Positions 1 through 10,324 of a stretch of DNA of 64,000 nucleotides are shown here, piece after piece (positions within the stretch are counted from its first letter, which is position 1; each line of letters begins with the position of its first letter). The DNA lies in the NCBI GenBank assembly GCA_018873245.2, contig JAEMBT020000006.1, forward strand, positions 5,787,855-5,851,854. Reading direction: 5' to 3'. The DNA comes from Archegozetes longisetosus (Eukaryota; Arthropoda; Arachnida; Sarcoptiformes; Trhypochthoniidae). The position numbers and the translations under genes were made by a program. The notes beneath the pieces are model-generated. The model had not been told where the DNA came from. It made no database searches and saw only the letters and a program-made list of their open reading frames with translations.

Positions 1-2082
1 GCAGCATTATTAATTAATTTATTCAAAAAATATTTAGCCCTTATTCACATGTCAATTTTGGATGTATTTTAGTTTTGCGAAGAGCTAAGTACATTTCGGA
101 GCTTTGAAGTTATGAAAACCGAGAATCATAAAAAGAATAATAGAGACTGGTGTAAGAGAAGAAAAGTTAATCGAGTCAGCGATAAGAGTTGATGCTATTG
201 TGCTAATGCATTAACAAAATTGATTTGGAAGCAAGAAATTGGTTGTTAGAAAGAAAAAGAAGAGAACAAAGTGAAAGCAGGTGAATAAGTTATAGCACAG
301 ATGGGATTGTTTAAGATTACCTGGACTTTTGTTTCACATCAATCCTACGCAAGGTTAAAAATAGAACATTGATTTAAACAATTAAGGTTGGCATTTGTCA
401 ATTTTTTAATTAGTTTTTTCTCTACACCCTATTCCGTTGACATAAGTTGGTCGTCCATCTGTTTTATCCTTGAATTCGCAATCGAGTCACTTTTATCTTA
501 ATTCAAATTTTACTTTTCTTTACTTTTCTAATACAATTATACCTTGAAATTTCTAGATTGAGATAAATGACTCTGACTATATGTAAAGTACTCAATTTCT
601 TTTCTAACTTTAAACTTGATGCTCTTAAAATTAAATATTCTTAAAATAAGTCTATGATTGAGCTATCAAAACGAAATATTTGCTGTGAAGCTTTTAGCAC
701 TTAAACGTTTTTTAGTAAATAAAAAATATACTTAGGTCTTGGTAAAACTTTTAAGATAAATCAATTGGAAGCGATTTTCAATGTGAAGATTGAATTTACT
801 CTACTCTTTAAAAGCATTTTGACTTTAAAGGCATTTTAAACTATTTTAGAGTAAAATCTACTCACATCTCTTCATGTCTTTTGTACATTTCGGTTGTCAT
901 TCGCATTTGCTGTCTGTAATTTTAAACAAATAGCATTATTTTAATATAATTGTCAATGGGCAGTGTTGGATAGCAATTTCAGCTAAACTAACAACACATC
1001 TCTGTTTTAACCCACAATTACATATTTCACTCTTATTGGTGAAAGTAAGTTTTGGATTTTAGAGTAGTTTGAACTAAAAGTACATTGTTTTGTGCTCAGT
1101 CTGAGCTCTAGAATATATGTAGAGTGAAAGCTTAGTTATAAAATCGTGGATTAACATAGAATGGACTGCAAGTTCTGAGGCCTACTCTTATTCATCAAAC
1201 ACGAGCTTTGTATTTGTTGAACGAATTCTCTACTTTCTATCTCTATTCTCTATATTATCTCAATTTCGTGTAAGAACTATATTATTGTAGACATTGAAAA
1301 AGTTATTAAATGGATCTATTCATCCAATTATCTTATCTTGATTTGGTTGGATATTCTTTTCGTGAAATTAAGTTTTAGCGGAAAAGAAGGCTTTATTCTT
1401 ATTCAAGTAAAAGATAATTGAAATTGATGAAAAAATCTAGAGGAATATGGATCCATAATCCATTAAGAACAGTCTTTTTCGTGTTTTCTTAAGAAACAAT
1501 ATTCACTTTGAAAGATAGTATTTAAATAAGCCTTAATAAATGGGTCTATTTTTCAGACAATTTTAAATATTGGAGATTAGATTAAAGTATAATGAATAAA
1601 AGTTAGTGAATAAAAGTAAAAATAGTAAATTGTCGCAGTTGTGTTAGTATTGAAGCATTGTAAAAATAAGGATAAAATGTTCATATTTGTTTTTAGTGAG
1701 TAATTTGATTATAACTTACTCGTGCAATGAAGTCATTATTTTCAATTCTTCCCTATGATTTATCTTCACTTGATCTAATGTTTGCTGAAGATAAGTCTTT
1801 TCCAGTTCAAGCATTTTTATCTAAACAAACCAAAGAGGACCGATCAATAATAGATCCAAACACTTTGAGAAACATAAGACGAAAAAATACTTGAAACGCC
1901 ATAAGAACTCATTTGTTTAATTAGCTTAAATCCTAATAGAAAACTGAATGTCAGCGATTTATATCCATTTTTATTTGTGCCTTCAAAGTATCAAGTTCTT
2001 ATTTGTTTTTTGGCTAAACTAAAGATCCGACAAATTCTAAAATTAATTAGTTTGTTGGATTAGCAAGGTATCCCTCTTCACA
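1..2082. other. gene-poor left edge, probably FBF1 intron or flank
   Basis: This stretch is AT-rich with no recognisable gene. The FBF1 exon at 3200-3952 ends in a splice donor pointing this way, so this is probably intron; no coiled-coil exon of that protein is visible on the minus strand. A 55-codon plus-strand frame at 1727-1894 has a balanced composition and is discussed as a finding, but I cannot assign it. Confidence 0.5.
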
Positions 2083-2346
2083 AGTAAATCTACGATTATT
2101 TGAAGATAACTTGCAATTCTAGGTTTATTCGCACTTTTCTGGCAAACGCTACTATGAATAAGATCGAAATTTTCGATGAGTTGAGCGCCAAATCAGGTGT
2201 CTTTAAATTCAAGACTGATCCGTAGATCCCTTATGGCTAGGATCAATGTAGCTTTTGATTTTTATTTTATTTGACTTTGAAGTCATACTATATAAAGTGA
2301 ATTCTGCTCATGTATGTTTAAGAGTACTTATCATTTAACTTCTAAG

Positions 2347-2357
2347 TGGTCTAGTGG
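2347..2357 (+). promoter_or_regulatory. tRNA-like Pol III A box in left foldback arm
   Basis: The 11 bases TGGTCTAGTGG fit the Pol III A-box consensus TRGYNNARNNG at every position. With the following TTAG they match the D-arm of eukaryotic tRNA-Glu. A B-box-like GGATTCG lies about 40 bases further in, but only in the other arm and in degenerate form. No intact cloverleaf can be drawn, so this resembles a tRNA-derived SINE head, not a tRNA gene. It points towards the centre of the foldback. Confidence 0.45.
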
Positions 2358-2760
2358 TTAGTGTACTGACCACTAGTGGAACAGACCATTCGCGTACAGT
2401 TTCTTTTTAATATGAAAATATTACTTTTACCTCAATTTTTTCATTGGAAAATTTGTCTTACTACGCGTTTGCCTTAATATTGTTACAAACTACGCTCATA
2501 TTTCAGTTGAATTAAAACAAGATCAATAAAAAAGAGCAATAATTTATAAATTCAAGATAGGTCTACTTTTATTCTTATAAATATTGTTCTAATTCAACTG
2601 AAATATGAGCGTAGTTTGTAACAATATTAAGGCAGACGCGTAGTAAGACAAATTTTTCAACGAAAAAATTGAGGCAAAAATAATATTTTCATATTAAAAA
2701 GAAACTGACAAGTGTGTGTACACGAATCCAGTCCTGTTCCACTAGTGGTCAGTACACTAA

Positions 2761-2771
2761 CCACTAGACCA
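2761..2771 (-). promoter_or_regulatory. tRNA-like Pol III A box in right foldback arm
   Basis: This is the mirror copy of the A box in the left arm, on the minus strand and also pointing inward. The degenerate B-box-like GGATTCG is at about 2725-2732 on the minus strand. The two boxes would drive convergent transcription across the loop if active; activity is inference. Confidence 0.45.
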
Positions 2772-3199
2772 CTTAGGAAGTTAAATGATAAGTACTCTTA
2801 AACTCATACATTGAGCAGAATTTTCACTTTATATTCGATAAAATAGTATGACTTCAAAGTCAAATAAAATAAAAATCAAAAGCTACATTGATCCTAGCCA
2901 TAAGGGGCCTATGGGACTTGGACTTAAAGACACCTGATTTGGCGCTCAACTCATCGAAAATTTTGATCTCTTTATTCATAATAGCGTTTGCCAGAAAAGT
3001 GCATTTACTGCGAATAAGCCCAGAATTTTAGATTTACTTAACAAATATATGTGTCATAGGAATATGTTTATCTTATTCAAACTAGAACTTGTAGTATCGA
3101 GTTCATGATCGAAGACATAAAGTGCTGATATTTGTTTAGAAATGATATACTATTTGATATCTTATTACTATTTGTAGACAATACTGTATAGAGACTCAC

Positions 3200-3952
3200 T
3201 TGTGTTTGAAGTAACATAACATTTGATGTTTGATCATTTATAATATTTGTCAGTTTTTCGCTTGACTTAATTGTGTTCACATTTAAGGGTAACTCTTGTT
3301 CGACTTTGACTGGCAAAGTCGTGCTGGTATTAACTGGTGCTTTGTCTTCAATCAGTTCAGCTTGAGGAAGAGGTTTGTCATCTTTTTGTTCGCTGGCTTT
3401 AGGTCTGGAATCTTCAGCTTTTTTCCTGATACTGAGCCAAGAGTTATCATCAACTTTTTCCTGTTGAGATACCGATGATTTAGTAGTTTCAGTAGTCGTT
3501 TGTCTGTTTCTTCTAGCATTCAGTCCCGAACTGAGCCAATCATCATCTTTTTGGTCAATTGTGGATCTCGGTGATTTGTCTGGTTGCAGACTTTGTGCAA
3601 TTGGCTTATCGGAATCGTCATCAGAGCCTAATCCGAGCCAATCAGCTTTGCTCGCAGTCTTGTTCGATGGCTTGGAAACTGTTGTTTGTTTATTTGATGT
3701 ATTTAGTGTCTCAGTGTTTGCCCAATCGAGGGAATCAAGAGTTCTTTGTTTATCCTTTGATAGATTTGCAGACGTTTCGCGATTAGACAATGAAGACATG
3801 AAATTGGTCGCAAAAATATCGCTGTTATCATCATTATTATCAAGAAACCTAACTGATTTTCGTTTGGGTGTACTTGGTTTTTCAATATCATTAGCCAATA
3901 GCTCGTCCAAAAAAGAACGCCCTAATCCTCCTCCAGTTGATGGTCTTGACAT
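3200..3952 (-). CDS. FBF1: FBF1 (Fas-binding factor 1), 5' coding exon
   Basis: FBF1 is a transition-fibre protein at the base of cilia that helps gate entry of intraflagellar transport. This exon encodes 251 residues, acidic and low-complexity, as is usual for its N-terminal half. Diagnostic short blocks occur in the family order: an LDELL motif near residue 16, KRKSVRF near 30, ADWLGLGSDDD near 103, DDWLSSGLNARR near 138 and SWLSIRKK near 171. The initiator is the ATG at 3952; the codon before it is GTG. The exon ends in MLLQTQ followed by a GTGAGT donor at 3199, phase 0. The family's C-terminal coiled-coil region is not found in the 3.2 kb to the left, so the gene continues beyond the window or is split by a large intron; truncation cannot be excluded. 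It lies downstream of IFT70 on the same strand. The identification rests on motif order recalled from vertebrate FBF1. Confidence 0.75.
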
Positions 3953-4486
3953 CACTATAGTTTAGTTTAAGACTTTTTCTTTTGAAGGCTTAACTAAACC
4001 TTACTCACAAATAGAGTCGGATTAATTGCATTCGGTTCTGATTCTGCTCCATTAAAATTTGGTTGATCTGATAAGTTTGCGAATCGATAGCAATTGTGAT
4101 TATCTTCTATTCGGCATCAGTTCGATAAATGATTTTATCGACTTGAAAAAGTTAAAGCACTAAAAGCAGTTTGAAGTTTTGCAATTGAAACCAAAGTTTA
4201 AAGTGAAACCGATGTATAGAAAGATTTTTATAATATTCTTTTTATAATAGGATACAAATAAGTTTTGTTATTCATCTGAGTGTGTCCATAACAAGCTTAT
4301 AGCAAATGCATAGTTGAAAGTATATGAAACCCATTGCTAAAGCATATAAAAGCCATCGCTAAAGCATAAGCAAACGCATGGCAAACTTCATTCAAGCATT
4401 TGTTATTTTATTAAAGTTAACATTTATGTTGCTATAGGAACAGTTTTTTAAATATAGACAATCTTAGTCAAATGAATACACTTGCC

Positions 4487-4701
4487 AACTTAATAATCCA
4501 CGATAGCGGCAAGCATAGGCCGCTGCCATGCCAACCTACCTGATACACACCAATTTGTTGCAAAATATGATTTACAATTTTCTTTGATTGCCATATCGAA
4601 TGTGAAATAACTATCTTAATATTTTCTATATTGTGATCTGATGGAAAGCATCTCGTGACAAGGTATACCTTCTGGTTACTGTAGTGGACTATTAATTTTT
4701 T
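4487..4701 (-). mobile_element. short inverted-repeat element, copy A (MITE-like)
   Basis: About 215 bp bounded by imperfect terminal inverted repeats of about 25 bp, consensus AACTTAATAATC-CGATAGC. Related copies lie at 20400-20614 and 53101-53307 on the plus strand. Between the ends all three share a core with GCTTTCC.TCAGATCA and a stretch resembling GGCAACAAATT. There is no complete transposase. This copy starts 56 bases 3' of the IFT70 stop codon. Confidence 0.7.
4522..4535 (+). promoter_or_regulatory. X-box-like (RFX) site between two ciliary genes
   Basis: GCTGCCATGCCAAC fits the 14-base RFX/DAF-19 X-box pattern RYYNYYATRRNRAC at 13 of 14 positions. X-boxes mark promoters of ciliary genes. 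It lies 570 bases upstream of the FBF1 start and inside an element copy. Function is inference; a chance match in a long region is possible. Confidence 0.3.
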
Positions 4702-4756
4702 AAGGGTACAAAGCAATAGAATTATTATAGAGATTGAATAAGATTTGAATCGGGGT

Positions 4757-6964
4757 TCAATGCATAATCTGTAGTAACAAAGCTTTCAATAGTCTGGCTT
4801 CATAAGTAACAGTATTTTTGCCAGGATGCAAAGTTTCCAATTCAAGTGGAGCTTCAATTATAGTCTTGACATTCTTGCCATATTCTTCGCATTGAGAAAA
4901 GAATTGAAGGCATTCCTGAAGTATGGAATCACGAATGGTTATTACTTGTTTGGCTAAGTTCTCAAGGAGCGAGAGAAAGCATCTTTTGGTGTAAAACCAG
5001 GTATCGGTTCCTAGTTTTTTGTTATGAGGTTCGAGGCTTTTGATAACCCTTGAAATGCCAAACTCGTAATTTCCTTTAGCGCAATACAAGGTTCCAATTA
5101 CTAGATTGACAATACATAAGTGGAATATTTTTTTATCAGGCTCTGAATAAGCCAGTTGTTCTTCTTCCTTCTCGATTTTTCTCATTAGTTCTTCCGCGTC
5201 TTCGTTCTGACCCGTCATTATATAAGAAACACACAAATTAGCCAAAACTATTGCACTGACATTTAGTATTTTATCGTAACTTTTCTTGACTAATGGCTCG
5301 TAAAAACCTGTTGCTTCTTTGAATTTATTCTCCTGTAAGTTGAATGTAATTCAAAAGTATAAGTCATAAAACAACAAAATCGTATGATTGAATGGAAAAC
5401 ATTAATGATATATCTGAGGAGAAAATAACTCCAGCTTATTTAGCGTGAATAAATTAATATATTGCAAAGAGCTGAGGAATTTGAACATCTCTATTTAGTG
5501 AAAGCATCTGAATATTTCCATATCTAATAAATTTTTTGTACAATACGAATAATAAGCATGATATGTTGATGATACTAACCAATGGTTGAATGAATTTATG
5601 AAAAATAAATTAAGAAATTTGATAACTGTAATGAATACCTGCATGAATAGGACGTGGGCGACATTAAGTTTCCAGACATCATAATCATTACAAAACTCAA
5701 CGGATTTGCGAAATACTTTTTCTACTTGAGTATAATATTCCATATCCCAATAGATCTTGGCTTGAGCCATAAGGACAGGTATGTAAAGCTCCAAAGTGTC
5801 ATTATAGGTGAGAGTATACTTTTTAATTAAGTCCTGGTTTTGACTTTGTTTTGCTTCTTGTATTTGTTTCATAAGTTTTCTGAGCGAATCCGTGTGTTTA
5901 GATGCCATCTCATCGAATTTCCTGTAGGCCTCTTCAGGAGAAGTTTGTTGAGTAATAAGTGCATCAAGAAATTCATAAAGATATTGAGTCAAGTATTTAT
6001 AAGTGAAATGAGCGTTTTCTGCCATCACATCGGCCGCCAAATCGTAATATTCGTATTTGCAGTAGAGAAGTAGAAGATTAGCAAATGTCTCGGGTGGAAA
6101 AGGATTTTGTTGAATAAGAAATTGTAATTTCTCGAAACCTTCTGTTGGATCGTTTTCCATAGACATAAGAGCCTGATTATGAAGAGTAACTGCATCTAAT
6201 TCTTCTTCAGATCTTGGCGGCATATCAGTTAATGCTTCCTGTGCAGATTCATAATTTTTGAGCTGATACTCAATGGCAGCCTTCAAATTAAATGCTTCAA
6301 CTAAGGCAGTTTCATGAAGGGTTATAGTGTTTCCAACACTTCTAACTTCAATTCCTTCAGTTGTCATTCCAACGCTTAATTCAGGATGTTCCCTTATGCC
6401 CTTCTCGATGATATCTCCGATGTGCTTGATTGCAGCTGGATATTGCTTCATTTGATAGTAACAAAGCGCAACATTATATAGTATGTCAGGTCGATATCCT
6501 TCAACTTGTAAACTGTTGGTGAATTTTGCGATCGCCTCATCGTATCGTCCCTCTTTATATAGCAAACATCCTAAATTGATCTCTTTATCTGGATCCTCAG
6601 CTGGTATTTGATCCACTAGACTCTTAGCTGCCACGATATCATCCTCACCATACTTAATGGCCGCCTGCAATTTCAACATTTGTGGGTTGAAGCCTGATTT
6701 TTCTTCAATTTTAAACGTGACTTTCATAGCTTCTTCGTAGAGTGATGCCTGATATAAGGATTGCGCATAATTTATGCGATATTGTTCGACATCCGGATAA
6801 AATTGAACTAATTGTTCGTAACCGTTGGCTGCACTCAAGAAATCTCGGGTGTAGTAATGACAATAGCTTAACAACGATAGAGCAGCTCTTGAGTTAGGGT
6901 TAACTGCTATTTCTTCATTCAAGAAAGTAATCGCCTCTTTGTAATTGCCTGTAATTTCAATCAT
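4757..6964 (-). CDS. TTC30: IFT70 / TTC30 intraflagellar transport protein, two exons
   Basis: IFT70 is a TPR superhelix of the IFT-B core complex that clasps IFT52 and is needed for anterograde transport and tubulin modification in cilia. Exon 1 is 5639-6964 and exon 2 is 4757-5332, joined at CAG|GTATTC and TTACAG|GAG in phase 0, giving 633 residues against about 665 in vertebrates. The protein is tetratricopeptide repeats throughout. Near-invariant blocks include MTTEGIEVRSVGNT, EAFNLKAAIEYQLKNYESAQ, QNPFPPETFANLLLLYCKYE, DVWKLNVAHVLFMQ, VIGTLYCAKGNYEFGISRVI and LGTDTWFY. The match is end to end except at the N terminus, where about 20 residues of the first repeat are absent. The first ATG is 6964, but ATTACAG a few bases inside the frame could be an acceptor for an upstream mini-exon that I could not find. 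FBF1 follows on the same strand. Confidence 0.95.
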
Positions 6965-7147
6965 TTTATTTTAATTTAATTATTATCTGTAATACAATTG
7001 AATTAACCAAATATTTTGCAATAAATCAATGCCTTTATATCATTTATACTAATAAGAAAATTGTGATTAAAATGTTTTGCATGTATTATGGTTCAAAGAA
7101 CTGAGGCAAATATTTGAATTGAGGATTAGAATCCATTGGAAAATTGG

Positions 7148-7160
7148 GTTCCTGGCAAAC
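7148..7160 (-). promoter_or_regulatory. X-box-like half sites upstream of IFT70
   Basis: Read on the minus strand this is GTTTGCCAGGAAC, a TTGCC half site and a GGAAC half site with reduced spacing compared with a canonical X-box. It lies about 190 bases upstream of the IFT70 start, where RFX sites of ciliary genes usually sit. The spacing is off, so confidence is low. Confidence 0.25.
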
Positions 7161-9404
7161 TTTCCCAAGGAAAATTGCCCAAAGGACAACTATCTCAAAG
7201 TAAGCTTTCCAGTACACTGTTTTCTTCCCCTATTGAACTCTTTGTTCAAAAATATATCTGTTCATCACATATCATAAGTTTAATTTCCTCAAATCACAGA
7301 AATTTATTAATATTTTTTGATATTCCATTGGTGAAAAGGCGTCAAATTGATTGAGATATTTCTAAGAAATAATATTAATTTTAATAGTAGTTTTGTATGA
7401 TTGAAGAAAATTGAACATATGTGTAACCATAAAATAGAGGTGTTTGTTAAGTCAATCAGGAGAAGTAAACATGGTTTAGAAAATTAACTTTTGGACAATT
7501 TTCCATAGAAGGGTCTACTAGATCCAGAAAATTGAGTTTTATTTGTTTGCGAAAGCAAATAGAGTCTTGATTTTTTGTGAATAAAACCAATCAAATAGTT
7601 AGAAAACATATTGAATAGATTTGAAAAGTTATTGGAAAATTCAATAATACTATCCAAACTAAATCAATAATAAGCATTTTAGAAACCAGAGTCGATGCTT
7701 ATCTCAAATAAAACTCATTGAAAACTTGCTCCTACACCAAACAGAATGAATCAAATGAAAGAAACAATTTGAGAATAAGAAATGACAAGAATTTAAGAAT
7801 AAAAAATGACAAGCATTTCAAGAATTTAAATTACGTGCGAATCAAACTGGAATGCAATTATCAAGTGTTAAAAGAGCTGAGATGATGTGAATTAGAAAAA
7901 AATAGAACCCAGAATTGAATTAAAGCAATGAATTAAAGTTGAATAAAGTTGATTCACTGCTTTCTAGAAGAATTTCTAGCTTTCAAATCAAATTCATATA
8001 TTTATTAGTGAGACGACAGAGCTTTAAAGAAATGAATTATTTATAACTCAAACTCTTATTCTTCGTGTCATCCATGATAAAAGTTTCATTTCTTAGATGC
8101 CATTCTTTGTACTATTTCTATGTTAAATTCATGGAATGGTTCTCTTCAAATGGTTGGCGAAACGACAGTTTGCTTAACATTGAAAGTCAAAATTATCAAC
8201 AGTTAACAAAATAGTTATTATATAACTATTTCAATACTTATATTCCAATCTTATAATCAGCTTAAATGACTTTAAACTTAAAACCGATGATAATGAGAGA
8301 AAAAGAAAATTTGATCAACAAACAACTTGTAAACAAGTTATGAAAGTTTGATGAGTTGAGGAAAAGACTTGTGAAGATATCTAGAAAACAACTTATAGTG
8401 AAAGAAGTAATATTCTCTCTTTAAATATTTGATGACTGTGTCAGTTTAATTTTTGATAAATTTCTATCGAAACTATGGGGCGAACGAGTTTTTAGTATAC
8501 CTGTACTGCCTTCGAATACGATGAGTACGTTCAAATAAAACAAGAGATAAAGTTAAACAAAATGGTCAATACGAACCATCTTTAATCCAAGTATAAATAG
8601 TTTTAGTGAACTCTCCTTGTTTAATACGTCCGCTATTAATTCTCATATTCATATTTAGTTCAATTATATAATAAGAGAAAGTTGAGAAATAGTTTAGGAA
8701 AAATCAAAATCAGAAAGATTGTTTTGAATTAGTTTTGTTGACGTAACAAAATTGGTTGCTATAGAGCAATAGAGCAATGGAGCAGTTGTCTATTTTTTAT
8801 ACCAACAAGTCTTTTACTATTCATTTTCATAATTGATAGCCATATGCATGATATCATTGTAATTAATCTAGAATTTAAGCCTTTACTCTATAACTAAATT
8901 TAGATAGACAAATTTCCGTAAATGTCATTGTAAGAGAGAAGCAAATTTTGAAAGAGGAGTGGATTATTTGGTTTTTGCTGTATTTGCTGTAAATTATGAC
9001 TCAGTCAATAATTGAAATAAGATTTGAAGGCAATCCCAATTATTGTTAAATAGTCGAGAATAAAAGTGAGCATGCTTCTTAAATAAAAACAACATTCTAA
9101 TTAAGTTATTTGTAAATTATAAATGAAAATAATTATCAGATAGCTTTAGTCAAATCACTAAATTATTCATTTAATTAAAGCTTTAATTATTAAATGTAGA
9201 CTACAACAGGTTATGAATTGTAAATGCAATTGCAATCAATATTTTAGACCGAGAGAAGACTAGTAGATGTATCTGAGCAATGAAAGACAACGTATGAGAA
9301 AGTTTGAGCGCGACTGTGCACTCACAATACTAGAGTTGATTTGCGGAACCTTTGGTTGGGAGATAGTTTGGATGAAGTTTGTGAGCTATACTAGTAATTT
9401 TAAT

Positions 9405-9515
9405 ACCTTATCAGAAATGTATCTTAAAAACTAGTGTCGCATCTGCTTTGTTATAATGCAAGGTATGACAAACATTCACATTGCTTCTGACACTAAAACT
9501 ACATTTCTGAAAGGT
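9405..9515. repeat. imperfect hairpin, 111 bases
   Basis: The 5' arm ACCTTaTCAGAAATGTA pairs with TACATTTCTGAAAGGT, then TAGTGTC pairs with GACACTA after an internal loop, then TTTGT pairs with ACAAA. Weaker complementarity seems to continue outward to about 9330 and 9600. It has the size of a microRNA precursor or a small foldback element. Confidence 0.5.
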
Positions 9516-10057
9516 TTCAATATAAGTTTGATTGTCGTTAAGTTTCAAATTTTATCTTTCAATCTGGCGAAGAACTTTTGGCGAGAAACTGTTTTAAATC
9601 TATTATAACAATAATTGTTGAAAAAAGTTGTGTTGAGTTTATGAAATATTATGATAATATTAATTGTAATAAACTGATTGATTTTGTTATTAAATCTGTT
9701 GTATTGTTGATTAAGGCAAAGAAAGTGCTTAATAAGAAACTAGAGCAATGTTAACAACCACTGGAAACAAATTTAGATTCGGAACACATTCGGTTCGTTT
9801 AATCCTATAAAGAATATTGCATCTGAACCTGTGCTAATCCGGGCTTGTCTCAGCTGTAGAACTATTACAAAAATGGTTGCAAACACGAAAGCATCTGGTA
9901 TTAACTCTTGTAATTGTGAGCCTATCGTAAAATTAAAGACATATATGATATGGTACAGCAAGTGTTGTTTATTGTCTATGAATATGAAGAGGTTGTTTGT
10001 TGAAGGAGATAGAAGTTGTTGCGCGGGAATGTCAGAGTATTAATCAGTTGGTATACA

Positions 10058-10324
10058 ATGCAACGCAGTATGCGGATGAATGAATTGCAACTGTTGGCTT
10101 TGTCGGAAAAAGCACTTCATGATAATGGCCTTCGTGGACATCTTTTTAAAAGAACTTCAGATAGTAGCAAATGGCAATTAAGGTGGTTTGTTCTGTTCCA
10201 AAATATCTTATTTTACTTCGAAAACGAGACATCTAATCGGCCGTCGGGACTTATATTCTTGGAGGGCTCGTATTGCGATAAAGTAATACAACCGTCCACT
10301 GGGAAAAACTCAACTAACACCCAA
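10058..10324 (+). CDS. RasGRF: RasGRF exon 1, N-terminal half of first PH domain
   Basis: This exon encodes residues 1-89, including [20 protein letters not shown] and [19 protein letters not shown], the first strands of the PH domain that binds membrane phosphoinositides. The donor is GTAAGT after CAA, phase 0. It is separated from exon 2 by 27.3 kb, so the PH fold depends on splicing across that intron. Confidence 0.92.

Larger units (their letters stand above)
2083..3045. repeat. long imperfect inverted repeat (foldback element), about 0.96 kb
   Basis: The left arm, about 2083-2520, reappears as its reverse complement at about 2583-3045, leaving a loop of roughly 60 bases. Long stretches match nearly exactly, for example the segment around 2270-2300 against 2850-2880, and the segment around 2470-2510 against 2591-2630. 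Small indels separate the arms, so the duplication is not brand new. Neither arm contains a convincing reading frame, so no transposase is visible. The element begins about 155 bases beyond the donor of the FBF1 exon and is therefore probably intronic. It could be a foldback transposon, an inverted pair of one repeat, or a hairpin-RNA locus; the sequence alone does not decide. Confidence 0.85.
3953..4756. other. intergenic region between IFT70 and FBF1
   Basis: About 800 bases separate the IFT70 stop from the FBF1 start. It contains a 215-bp inverted-repeat element (4487-4701) and an imperfect duplicated segment around 4328-4375 with two copies of a GCTAAAGCATA core. A TTTATT at about 4406, which is AATAAA on the minus strand, could serve IFT70 polyadenylation. 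The FBF1 promoter must lie here; no TATA box stands out. Confidence 0.5.
6965..10057. other. divergent intergenic region between IFT70 and RasGRF
   Basis: This 3.1 kb holds the divergent upstream regions of IFT70 (minus) and RasGRF (plus). No gene is recognisable. GTTCCTGGCAAAC at 7148-7160 resembles two RFX half sites about 190 bases upstream of the IFT70 start. A strong imperfect hairpin lies at 9405-9515. The 300 bases before 10058 are somewhat less AT-rich and may be RasGRF 5' UTR. Confidence 0.5.

Noticed and set aside
3296-3965. Plus-strand open frames opposite FBF1
   Set aside because: They are antisense shadows of the low-complexity FBF1 exon, with no family signal of their own.
4468-4716. 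82-codon minus-strand frame next to IFT70 as a gene
   Set aside because: It coincides with inverted-repeat element copy A; the frame is broken by stops in copies B and C.
7077-7354. Plus-strand frames upstream of IFT70 with repeated KLSQ/KLPKG residues
   Set aside because: They are short, have no splice partner and are explained by a small internal repeat of CCCAAGG/CCCAAAGG.
9773-10043. Overlapping frames just before RasGRF as a separate gene
   Set aside because: They are short, on both strands and unrecognised; more likely RasGRF 5' UTR or promoter.
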